A stretch of 64,000 bases of DNA from NCBI GenBank assembly GCA_009684515.1, contig WKKS01000001.1, positions 248,001 to 312,000 of the forward strand, given 5' to 3'. A program made the position numbers and the translations under genes. The notes beneath the pieces were generated by a model that saw nothing but the letters and a program-made list of their open reading frames with translations, had not been told where the DNA came from and ran no database searches. Positions within the stretch are counted from its first letter, which is position 1; every line of letters starts with the position of its first letter. Shown one piece after another: positions 51,256 through 59,257 of this stretch. The stretch is from Geobacter sp. GTDB taxonomy: Bacteria; Desulfobacterota; Desulfuromonadia; Geobacterales; Pseudopelobacteraceae.

Positions 51256-51280
51256 AATTGTACCACACTGTGTTACAATT
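51256..51280. promoter_or_regulatory. 25-bp palindrome in the divergent sensor/phosphatase promoter region
   Basis: The region from 51256 to 51280 is self-complementary apart from one mismatched pair (C51263 against T51273), half-site AATTGTA-CACA. It lies 41 bases from one start codon and 171 from the other, as expected of an operator for a dimeric regulator. A Crp/Fnr gene is 1.3 kb away, but the sequence is not a textbook CRP or FNR site. Confidence 0.55.
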
Positions 51281-51450
51281 ACTTAACCTTTCAGCGAATT
51301 GGTGTATTATTTTCAAACATTTGCCACTGTAACCAGACGACATCATATCCTTGCACAGCGTTAGGCGCATATTTTGAAATTATTGCTAAAAAGCGAAACT
51401 CCACCTTTGTATTTCCCTGAAGCGTAGTCGAGGCTAAAAGGGGTGGACCG

Positions 51451-54400
51451 ATGATACTCAGCATTGAAATTGTTCTGGGCACGTCCCTGCTATACATTCT
51501 GGTCCTCTTTCTGGTCGCCTACTATGCGGACAAAATGCAGGGTGCGGGACGAAGCATCATTTCAAATCCCCTCATTTACTCTCTGTCAATCGGCGTCTAT
51601 GCCACCACCTGGACCTATTACGGAAGCGTCGGCAGGGCTGCTACAACCGGAATAGATTACCTCCTGATCTACCTCGGACCAACGATCACGACCTTCTCCT
51701 GGTGGTTCGTACTGCGCAAAATCATCAGAATCAGCAAGAAAAACAACATCACCTCAATTGCCGACTTCATCAGCTGCCGTTACGGAAAATCAGAGATGCT
51801 TGGCGCGCTGGTCACCAGCATCGCCATTGTGGGGATCATGCCCTATATTGCTCTGCAGTTGCAGGCGGTTTCCTCCACATTCAACATCATATGCGGCTAT
51901 CCCTACATGCAACTTCCTTTCATGCCCGGCGCTTCACCAATCTCAATACAGACCAGCTTTTTGGCAGCACTGTTTTTCAGTATTTTCGGGGTCATATTCG
52001 GAGCCAGGAATCTGGTTTCCTCAGAACGTCATGAAGGTCTTGTAGCTGCGGTTGCCGTAGAATCAATCGTAAAACTGGTGGCTTTCATGGCGATCGGCCT
52101 GTTTATCACCTATGGCCTTTTTAACGGTTTCAGCGATATTTTCGTGCAGATGAAAGCAAAGCAGCCAACCTTTGATTATCTGGTGACTCTTAAAGATAAA
52201 GGGTTCAGCCCAAATATGAACTGGTTCTCCACGCTCTGGTTTTCCATGGGGGCGATAATACTCCTGCCTCGCCAATTTCATGTTGCGGTTATCGAAAACT
52301 CGAACGAGGAGCACATCAAAACAGCGATGTGGTTTTTCCCGGCATATCTGTTTCTGATCAACCTTTTTGTAATTCCAATAGCTTTTGGCGGCATTATCTA
52401 CAGCGGCGGCATTATTGGCGCCGATTATTTCGTATTGAATCTGCCATTGCAAAGCGGCCACCCCTGGCTGGCGCTACTTGCCTTTCTGGGTGGTTTTTCT
52501 GCCGCAGCCGGCATGGTAATAGTCGAATCGGTGGCCATCGCCACAATGTTTCTGAACTACCTGGTCATGCCGATAATTATCAGATTAAAACCGAGAGACT
52601 GGTTTCCTGTTTTGTTGCTGAATCTGAAAAGAGTCGGAATATTTCTTGTCGTTTTTCTTGGCTACATCTACCAAAGCATCGTCGGTGAAAGCTATATGCT
52701 GGTTAATATCGGCCTGATATCTTTCGCGGCCGTAAGCCAGTTCGGACCGGCGCTTTTCGGCGGCATTTACTGGCGCAGAGGCAACATGACCGGGGCTGTA
52801 ACCGGCATTTTGCTCGGCTTTCTCCTCTGGTTTTACACTCTGCTGATTCCGTCTCTGATAAATTCGGGGTGGTGGCAGACCGATCTACTTACGAAGGGGC
52901 CGTTTGGAATTGCACTACTTAAACCGACAGAGCTGTTTGGATTAACCGGGCTGGATATCTGGTCACACACATTTTTCTGGAGCATATTTTTCAACATATC
53001 GGGATATATGATCTGCTCTATTCTGTTCAGCCAAAGCAGGCTGGAAGAAGAGCAGGCCAAAAAGTTTGTAGACATATTCATTCCGGCCTCCACCAGCCAA
53101 AGGGAAGCCAGACGCCTTACCAAACCGGTAAAAATCCAACAGCTGGTCAACCTGCTATCCAAGTTCATCGGAGAAAAACAGGCTGTTGCCGCCTTCCAGA
53201 AACAGCTGCGAGATACATCTGGGAAAGAAAACGACGGGGTGTCGGATTTTGAACTGCCAAATCTCAAACTTTCTGCGGAAAGGGCTCTGGCCGGATCGGT
53301 TGGCGCAGCCGCAGCGGGCGCCATTATCGAGAGTTTTCTGTCTGGCCAGGGTTCACGAATGGAACCGGTTTACGACGTATTCAGCACCGTTCGTACGTCA
53401 CTGGCGGAAAGCAAAGAGAACCTGTCGGTCAGGCTGCGCGCATCGGAAATAATGAATCAGACCCTTGATTTGCAGATTATCATGGACGAGCTGCTTGAGT
53501 TGATTTGTAGAGAGTTCAAGTTTGACCTTGCAATAATCAGGCTCCAGGACGAGCAGAAAATGCTGACCGTACGCAGTTACAAAAGTATCAATTACAGTTC
53601 CCTCACCGAAAAGGATTTGTCACCGGACATCTCCACCTACGCCGGGGAGAGCTTTATCAACAACCGCATCGAGGTTGTAAATGACACGCGGCTCATGACC
53701 CGGATTCACTCCAGGGAACTGATGGAGAACGAAGAGATCAGTTGTTTTGCCCACATCCCGATCGCGCGGGCCGGCAAGCCACCGATCGGGATTTTGTCGC
53801 TCTTTTCTAAAAATCTGATAGGCGTTTTTACCGGGGAGTTTTTGAGTCTGCTCTCCAGCCTGACCGGACAACTGGCCCAGGCTGTGACAATCGTTTCGGA
53901 GATGGAGGCCCGCGAACGCGAGAGAATCGAAAAGGAGCTGGCGCTTCTTGAAAATGCCCGGATTGCCCGTGACATGGAGATTGCGAGGCAAATCCAGGCT
54001 TCCCTGCTTCCCTCAGCTCTGCCGGAACTGTCTGGAATTCTCTTTGACGGAATCTGTATTCCGGCAGCTCACGTCGGAGGGGATTATTACGATTTTTTCC
54101 TGCGTGGAGATCATATCATCGATATCGTCATAGCGGATGTTTCCGGACACAGCGTAGGAGCCGCCCTGATTATGTCCGAAACCCGCAGCGTGCTGCGTGC
54201 AAGGGTTTATTCCGCGACAACCGCTCCGGATGTGCTGTCGCTGTTAAACGAACTGCTTTACAACGACCTGACCAGGGCCGAACTGTTCATTACCATGTTT
54301 TACATAAAGTACAATACCGCCAGCCACCAGCTCACTTTTGCAAATGCCGGTCACAACCGCCCGCTGCTCTTCCGTGTGCGGGACAGGTCATGCATCGAGC

Positions 54401-54690
54401 TGGATGCCGAAGGGCTGATTCTGGGCGTGAAAAAAGGGGTGGCATTTGAGGAGAAAAGCATCCTGGTGCAGACAGGTGACATACTTCTGCTCTACACCGA
54501 TGGAATCACTGAAGCTGAAAACGATTGCGGCGATTTTTTCGGTGTTGGGCGCCTCTCCGAAACCCTGGCAAAAAAACACGCAGAACCTCCCCATGAGCTG
54601 ATCCATTCCGTACTCGAATCCGTTGCGGCATTCCGTGGAGCACAGCTTTTGAGGGATGACATATCAATGGTTGTCCTGAAAATAACTTAG
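51451..54690 (+). CDS. Solute symporter-STAC-GAF-SpoIIE (PP2C) phosphatase fusion
   Basis: 1079 residues. Residues about 1-520: SLC5/SSS (Na+/proline symporter-like) module with about 13 helices (SLSIGVYATTWTYYGSVGRAATTG; ISSIADFISCRYGK-like). About 539-590: STAC-like linker as in CbrA. About 672-815: GAF domain. About 850-1078: SpoIIE/PP2C serine phosphatase with GGDYYDFF, IADVSGHSVGAALIMS, FANAGHN, LLYTDGITEAEN and a final DDISMVVL. CbrA-type proteins carry a histidine kinase after the transporter; here the output is a phosphatase, so it probably controls an anti-anti-sigma or STAS-type protein, none of which is visible nearby. GGGGTGG upstream of the ATG. Confidence 0.92.
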   Translation: MILSIEIVLGTSLLYILVLFLVAYYADKMQGAGRSIISNPLIYSLSIGVYATTWTYYGSVGRAATTGIDYLLIYLGPTITTFSWWFVLRKIIRISKKNNITSIADFISCRYGKSEMLGALVTSIAIVGIMPYIALQLQAVSSTFNIICGYPYMQLPFMPGASPISIQTSFLAALFFSIFGVIFGARNLVSSERHEGLVAAVAVESIVKLVAFMAIGLFITYGLFNGFSDIFVQMKAKQPTFDYLVTLKDKGFSPNMNWFSTLWFSMGAIILLPRQFHVAVIENSNEEHIKTAMWFFPAYLFLINLFVIPIAFGGIIYSGGIIGADYFVLNLPLQSGHPWLALLAFLGGFSAAAGMVIVESVAIATMFLNYLVMPIIIRLKPRDWFPVLLLNLKRVGIFLVVFLGYIYQSIVGESYMLVNIGLISFAAVSQFGPALFGGIYWRRGNMTGAVTGILLGFLLWFYTLLIPSLINSGWWQTDLLTKGPFGIALLKPTELFGLTGLDIWSHTFFWSIFFNISGYMICSILFSQSRLEEEQAKKFVDIFIPASTSQREARRLTKPVKIQQLVNLLSKFIGEKQAVAAFQKQLRDTSGKENDGVSDFELPNLKLSAERALAGSVGAAAAGAIIESFLSGQGSRMEPVYDVFSTVRTSLAESKENLSVRLRASEIMNQTLDLQIIMDELLELICREFKFDLAIIRLQDEQKMLTVRSYKSINYSSLTEKDLSPDISTYAGESFINNRIEVVNDTRLMTRIHSRELMENEEISCFAHIPIARAGKPPIGILSLFSKNLIGVFTGEFLSLLSSLTGQLAQAVTIVSEMEARERERIEKELALLENARIARDMEIARQIQASLLPSALPELSGILFDGICIPAAHVGGDYYDFFLRGDHIIDIVIADVSGHSVGAALIMSETRSVLRARVYSATTAPDVLSLLNELLYNDLTRAELFITMFYIKYNTASHQLTFANAGHNRPLLFRVRDRSCIELDAEGLILGVKKGVAFEEKSILVQTGDILLLYTDGITEAENDCGDFFGVGRLSETLAKKHAEPPHELIHSVLESVAAFRGAQLLRDDISMVVLKIT

Positions 54691-54725
54691 GTTATCATTC
54701 CCGCAGTCTGCGACTCAGTTTATCG

Positions 54726-55070
54726 TTACAACACCCCCAGAGTTCCAACTTTGGCGGTGATATCCGCCAGAATCTGAATCGCCTTGGCCGCCTTGTTTAC
54801 CAAATCGGCGACTTCCTGAAGTTTTGCAGTTTCCTTCTTGATTTGTTGTGCCACAGCCTCAAGCCTGGTGCCAGCCGTATGCATGGCATCAATTTTTTCG
54901 TCGATCGCTTCCATAATCAGCGTGTCTTCCTGATTTTCCAGGTCAACAGTCAGCTCTTCCAGCAGGTCACGCTGTTTTTTAGTCAAACCTTGAATGGAGC
55001 GAGCTTCAACCGCCGATTTTTTTGCCTCACGAACTCTCTGAAGTACGGCCAACCGTTCTGTATTTGCCAT
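54726..55070 (-). CDS. Small helical protein of unknown function
   Basis: 114 residues, almost all helical with heptad-like spacing (GLTKKQRDLLEELTVDLENQEDTLIMEAIDEKIDAMHTAGTRLEAVAQQIKKETAKLQEVADLVNKAAKAIQILADI). No signal peptide. Likely a coiled-coil partner. Forty-four bp after the lipoprotein gene, with which it is probably co-transcribed. AAAGGAG upstream. Confidence 0.65.
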   Translation of the reverse strand: MANTERLAVLQRVREAKKSAVEARSIQGLTKKQRDLLEELTVDLENQEDTLIMEAIDEKIDAMHTAGTRLEAVAQQIKKETAKLQEVADLVNKAAKAIQILADITAKVGTLGVL

Positions 55071-55114
55071 GGCTTTTCTCCTTTATTTAATGATCATCAA
55101 CGTGACTCCGTCAG

Positions 55115-56107
55115 CTATTTCGCCTCGATCTTTTTCCTCAGACCATTGGCCGCGTTGACCTCATCAACTAGCGTATTGACCTGCTCGATGGAGCTTTTGA
55201 GCCACTGAGGCTTTGTTACATTCTGTGCCAGGGCGCGATGGGCTGCCCGATAGGTTTCCGCCGCCTGAATTGCTTTTAACGCCAGCCTGATAGTATTATC
55301 GGCTCCGGCCAGACTGTCAGCGGTCAGCACGGCCGCTTCGAGTTGCTGCTGTTGCTCCAGTTCTCCAGCTGACTCTGCGGCTCTCCGGTAACCATCCTTC
55401 AGATCGGCCGCCACGTTTCGAATCAGGTCAAGCTGCTCAGGCACTGCGCCACCGGCGGTTATGGTCAGCTTGAGATTCTGTAAATCCGCAGGGGCGAGAT
55501 AGGTGGCAAGCAGCTTCTCCACTTCACCAATCATGGTTTCCACGACCGGATCAGCCGCAGTTACCGCTTTTTTGAGGGCTTCAGCCTGTTCGTGCCGGAT
55601 ATAGATTCCGCCTATTCCCCGCACCCCGGCTGCTACCAGGGCGCCGAACCCATTCAGGTTTGTTCCCCGCAATCCGTTGTAGCTGGAAATCCCCTTATCG
55701 ACCGAGCGGCCAAGTTTCTCCGTGCTTCCCTGGAGATCATTGGTGTAGTTATCGGCGGTAAGTTTAACGAGAAGTTCGGCATAATCCCTGAGAATGCCCA
55801 GGGCACTGTCCGCCGCCGCAGCTCTTATCTCCATCTCGCGACGAATGTTGACGGCCCCCTCCACCTGCCGCAACGAAGCATCACCGCTGGCAAAGGTAAT
55901 CACTTCGATCAGTTTTTGTTTTGCCCGGAGGTCGGCATGGCTTCGAATCACAGTGCCTGGAAATGCGCTATAGTCCTTGGCCGCCACGGCGAATGTTGCT
56001 ACCTCCTTAACCTGCGATTTTGTGAGTACGGCACTGCATCCCTGAAAAAAGAATACAGCTGCGGCAAACGGAACAAGCCCCCATCTGAAAAACGTTGAAT
56101 GATTCAT
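55115..56107 (-). CDS. Large helical lipoprotein of unknown function
   Basis: 330 residues. Lipoprotein-type signal (FRWGLVPFAAAVFFFQGCSAVLT, Cys24). The mature part is mostly alpha-helical with Glu/Gln-rich stretches (ESAGELEQQQQLEAAV; KKIEAK at the end) and a Gly-rich segment (RGTNLNGFGALVAAGVRGIGGIYI) near residue 150. No named family. Its downstream partner is a cytosolic helical protein, an odd pairing for an exported lipoprotein. AGGAAGGAG upstream. Confidence 0.65.
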   Translation of the reverse strand: MNHSTFFRWGLVPFAAAVFFFQGCSAVLTKSQVKEVATFAVAAKDYSAFPGTVIRSHADLRAKQKLIEVITFASGDASLRQVEGAVNIRREMEIRAAAADSALGILRDYAELLVKLTADNYTNDLQGSTEKLGRSVDKGISSYNGLRGTNLNGFGALVAAGVRGIGGIYIRHEQAEALKKAVTAADPVVETMIGEVEKLLATYLAPADLQNLKLTITAGGAVPEQLDLIRNVAADLKDGYRRAAESAGELEQQQQLEAAVLTADSLAGADNTIRLALKAIQAAETYRAAHRALAQNVTKPQWLKSSIEQVNTLVDEVNAANGLRKKIEAK

Positions 56108-56337
56108 AAGATCGCTCCTTCCTGAAAGGATACCAATATGGTCTTTTGCTAAGATTCATCTTACTATTAACAGATGTCAATTCATATTTTACGCAATTAT
56201 GAATAATTCAACCTATCTGCGGCGAGCGGTCTTGCTTGGACTCATTGAAAGGAACCTTCTTTGTGCGAGGGAGTGCGACTCAATTTGCAGAGTACGAGCT
56301 GTTGAGGCCTGATGGCAGAAAACATGAGCTATACAAC

Positions 56338-56378
56338 TGTCAGGCGCAGGTAGCTAACGCTAACATCCGCGCCTGACA
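56338..56378 (-). terminator. Stem-loop after the cytochrome c peroxidase gene
   Basis: TGTCAGGCGC (56338-56347) pairs perfectly with GCGCCTGACA (56369-56378) around a 21-base loop. Directly after the leftward peroxidase stop; lacks a long T-run, so it may be a rho-assisted or stabilising 3' structure. Confidence 0.55.
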
Positions 56379-56390
56379 ACAACTATTACG

Positions 56391-57440
56391 TCAATCAAGT
56401 TTCGGTTTTGGAGTGGTTCCGGTCGGGGCTGGCAAGATGGGATATTCAACCATTGGCTGTACTCCGGTCGCCGCCATCAGGAACCCCACGATTTTTTCCA
56501 CTTCATCCTTGTTAAGCGCATCACCCAGTTGTGCCGCCCCCATCACCTGAACCGCCTCTTTCAGACTCCAGACCTTTCCGGAATGGAAATATGGCGGTGA
56601 AAGATCAATATTCCTCAGTGACGGCGACTTGAACACATGTTCATCGGACTTTGATTGAGTTATTTTGTAGCGCCCGACATCTCCGGCCATTATTTCAGCC
56701 CTGGGTTTTTCAACTAAACCGAATGGGAAATATGCTTCTCCCCCCATGTTGATTCCGCCGTGACACCCTACGCAGCCTTTATCCATAAAGAGTCTCAACC
56801 CGTCTTTTTGAGTGACTGTGATCGCACTGTTGTTTCCTCTCAGATATTGGTCAAAAGGGGCATCAGGCGTGATCAAGGTCGCCTCGAAAGCTTCAATTGC
56901 ATCGGCCAGATTGTCGAAAGTCACCGGATCAGCCTGGTCTGGAAAGGCTTTTTTAAAAAGAGTTATGTATTCGTGCATACTTTTGACTGCCTTCATGGTC
57001 ATTTCAGGTGTGTTGTTCATTTCAACAGAAGCCTGAACCGGACCTTTTGCCTGCTGTTTAAGATCCTCAGCCCTGCCATCCCAGAATTGGGCCATGTTAA
57101 AGACCGAGTTCAATACTGTCGGCGCGTTTCTAGGACCCTTTTGCCAGCGATGCCCAACTGAGGTCTCTTGAAAATCAGCTCCGCCCATTCCCACGTTATG
57201 ACAGGTATTGCAACTGATCAAAGCACTTGATGAGAGCCTTGGCTCAAAATAAAGCATTTTCCCCAGCATGATTTTTTCAGTTGTGAACGATTTGCCTTTA
57301 ATTTCGGGGATTGTCTTTGGGATCGGCTTAAATCTTTTCTGGGCCTTTTCCATCAGTTCATCAGCGGAAAGAGCCGTCAGCGGTATCAATACCGCAATCA
57401 ATAGAGAAATTATCGAAACAAGCTGTTTGGCAATTCCCAT
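56391..57440 (-). CDS. Di-heme cytochrome c peroxidase (MacA/CcpA-like)
   Basis: 349 residues from ATG 57440 (GGAGGAG upstream). Signal peptide to about residue 26. Two c-heme sites: CNTCH in SALISCNTCHNVGMGG, the low-potential peroxidatic heme, and CVGCH in FMDKGCVGCHGGINMGGEAYF. FDNLADAIEAFEATLITPDAPFDQYL and SPSLRNIDLSPPYFHSG are typical of the family. Periplasmic H2O2 reduction or electron transfer; the MacA type in Geobacter is linked to metal reduction. A Pro/Lys tail ends the protein. Follows a 103-residue gene by 62 bp. Confidence 0.93.
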   Translation of the reverse strand: MGIAKQLVSIISLLIAVLIPLTALSADELMEKAQKRFKPIPKTIPEIKGKSFTTEKIMLGKMLYFEPRLSSSALISCNTCHNVGMGGADFQETSVGHRWQKGPRNAPTVLNSVFNMAQFWDGRAEDLKQQAKGPVQASVEMNNTPEMTMKAVKSMHEYITLFKKAFPDQADPVTFDNLADAIEAFEATLITPDAPFDQYLRGNNSAITVTQKDGLRLFMDKGCVGCHGGINMGGEAYFPFGLVEKPRAEIMAGDVGRYKITQSKSDEHVFKSPSLRNIDLSPPYFHSGKVWSLKEAVQVMGAAQLGDALNKDEVEKIVGFLMAATGVQPMVEYPILPAPTGTTPKPKLD

Positions 57441-57502
57441 GATTTTCTCCTCCAGTTTGGTTGTGGTAAATGTTCTTAGGCACAATATTAAGATCAATAT
57501 AA

Positions 57503-57814
57503 TTATTTTTCACCCTCACCAACCGGTTCCGTAGACCCGGTACCGAGAAATCCGCGTCCCTGGGCAAAGTAGACGCTGATAGGTTTTTCGTTCCTCAATA
57601 CATCCAGTACGCTCTGAAACATGGATGACGGCATGTGCATCAGGATTATCCCGCCAGTGTTGGAATCGGCCTCGAAGAACATGCCGGGATCGTTAAATCT
57701 GACATATGCAATGACCTTGTTTGATGCATCGAATAGTGAAATTTGTGCCCTGTTAGTCTGATAACCGTCCGGCCCGCCGTAAAATAGAATGTGATAATTT
57801 TTTACATCCGCCAT
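57503..57814 (-). CDS. Small soluble protein of unknown function upstream of the peroxidase
   Basis: 103 residues, no signal peptide. Beta-rich with a conserved-looking core (YHILFYGGPDGYQTNRAQISLFDASNKVIAYVRFNDPGMFFEADSN) and a Gly-rich, acidic tail (GRGFLGTGSTEPVGEGEK). No named family. Strong AAAGGAGGT. Possibly co-transcribed with the peroxidase gene, but its cytosolic character argues against direct contact. Confidence 0.68.
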   Translation of the reverse strand: MADVKNYHILFYGGPDGYQTNRAQISLFDASNKVIAYVRFNDPGMFFEADSNTGGIILMHMPSSMFQSVLDVLRNEKPISVYFAQGRGFLGTGSTEPVGEGEK

Positions 57815-58114
57815 GGTGTACCTCCTTTGGGTTTGTAGTGCGGTGGCTCGCCGCAGAAAAATTGTTCGAGGGCAACACAGTTATTACCAGACTTCAGCAG
57901 CAAACATTAGAGATAGCTTATACAGAAAGCAGCTGCCTTGCAATAAAATATTTTAACTTTTTTATAAACAAGTTGCCATTACTGCAAAATAATATCAGAT
58001 AGTTATGGTTTAACCCCTCAATAAAGCCACATGAAAAATGCAAAAAAAAAGCGAAGCAGAAAATTCCGCTTCGCCATGCTTTTTAACATTTTTAAAGATA
58101 AGACTGGTTAGATT
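57815..58114. other. 300-bp intergenic region with accA terminator
   Basis: Beyond the terminator at 58042-58074, which lies 41 bases past the accA stop, the rest is AT-rich with no gene seen. It must hold the promoter for the 103-residue gene. Confidence 0.5.
58042..58074 (-). terminator. Terminator of the dnaE-accA transcript
   Basis: Stem GCGAAGC (58051-58057) / GCTTCGC (58068-58074), extended by internal GAA/TTC pairing, followed leftward by nine U in the transcript (A-run 58042-58050). Confidence 0.9.
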
Positions 58115-59071
58115 CTACTCCGCACAACGCGTCATGGCACGGAACTTCTTGTAGCGACTCTCCACCAGTTCATCCCCGGAAAGCTTGTTCAGCTCCGCCA
58201 GATTTCGTGCAATTGCTTCTTTCATTGCCATGGCAGTCGCTTCGTGGTCACGATGGGCGCCACCAACCGGTTCCTTGATAATTTCATCTATTACACCCAG
58301 CTTGATAATATCCTTGGCTGTCGGTTTGAGAGCCTCGGCGGCCTGGGCGCCTTTGGTGCCGTCCGACCAGAGAATCGCAGCACAACCTTCAGGAGAAATA
58401 ACGGCATAGACAGAATGCTCCAGCATCAGGATTTTATCGCCGACAGCGATGGCAAGCGCTCCACCGGAACCGCCTTCACCGGTAATGCAGACAATGATCG
58501 GAGTACGCAGACTGGCCATCTCACGCAGGTTGCGGGCAATGGCCTCGGCCTGGCCGCGCTCTTCAGCTCCAATGCCAGGATATGCGCCGGGTGTATCTAC
58601 AAAGGTGATCACCGGAAGCTTGAACTGCTCGGCCATCTGCATCAGACGCAGAGCCTTACGGTATCCCTCCGGGTTGGGCATGCCGAAGTTGCGATAGACC
58701 TTCTCTTTGGTATCGCGCCCTTTCTGGTGGCCGATCACCATCACTGGCTGATCGTTGAAACGGGCCAGACCACCGACAATGGCGTGATCATCGCCGAAGT
58801 TGCGATCACCATGCAGTTCGACAAACTCTGTGAACATATAATTAATGTAGTCCAGCGTAAACGGACGGTTAATGTGACGCGCCACCTGTGCGGTCTGCCA
58901 TCGGGACAGATTGGAGAATATGTCAGCCCGCATCTTTTCGACACGTCCTTCAAGAGCGTTGACGTCGGCGGAAATATCCAGGCCGCTGCTGGCCAACGCG
59001 TTCAATTCCTCGATTTTCTTTTCGAGTTCAACAATCGGTTTTTCAAATTCCAGATAAAACGGAGCAGCCAT
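58115..59071 (-). CDS. accA: Acetyl-CoA carboxylase carboxyltransferase subunit alpha
   Basis: 318 residues, standard length. Crotonase-fold motifs of Acc[82 protein letters not shown], and [15 protein letters not shown]. First step of fatty acid synthesis together with AccD, not in the window. GAGGTG upstream. Follows dnaE, as often in this group. Confidence 0.96.
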   Translation of the reverse strand: MAAPFYLEFEKPIVELEKKIEELNALASSGLDISADVNALEGRVEKMRADIFSNLSRWQTAQVARHINRPFTLDYINYMFTEFVELHGDRNFGDDHAIVGGLARFNDQPVMVIGHQKGRDTKEKVYRNFGMPNPEGYRKALRLMQMAEQFKLPVITFVDTPGAYPGIGAEERGQAEAIARNLREMASLRTPIIVCITGEGGSGGALAIAVGDKILMLEHSVYAVISPEGCAAILWSDGTKGAQAAEALKPTAKDIIKLGVIDEIIKEPVGGAHRDHEATAMAMKEAIARNLAELNKLSGDELVESRYKKFRAMTRCAE

Positions 59072-59257
59072 AATGACACCTCATTCATTATCACCTGCAA
59101 GAAGCCAAGCAGATTTAAAGGGAGATAAATTTAACAGGGGTGAACAAGAATGTTTCCAGGACAAGGCACTTATTTAATGCCCTTAATCCTGTTTCCACCT
59201 GTAAAATAAGCCCTTTTACCTTTTAGCCACCTTGCGGCGATTTATTATTTTTTATTC

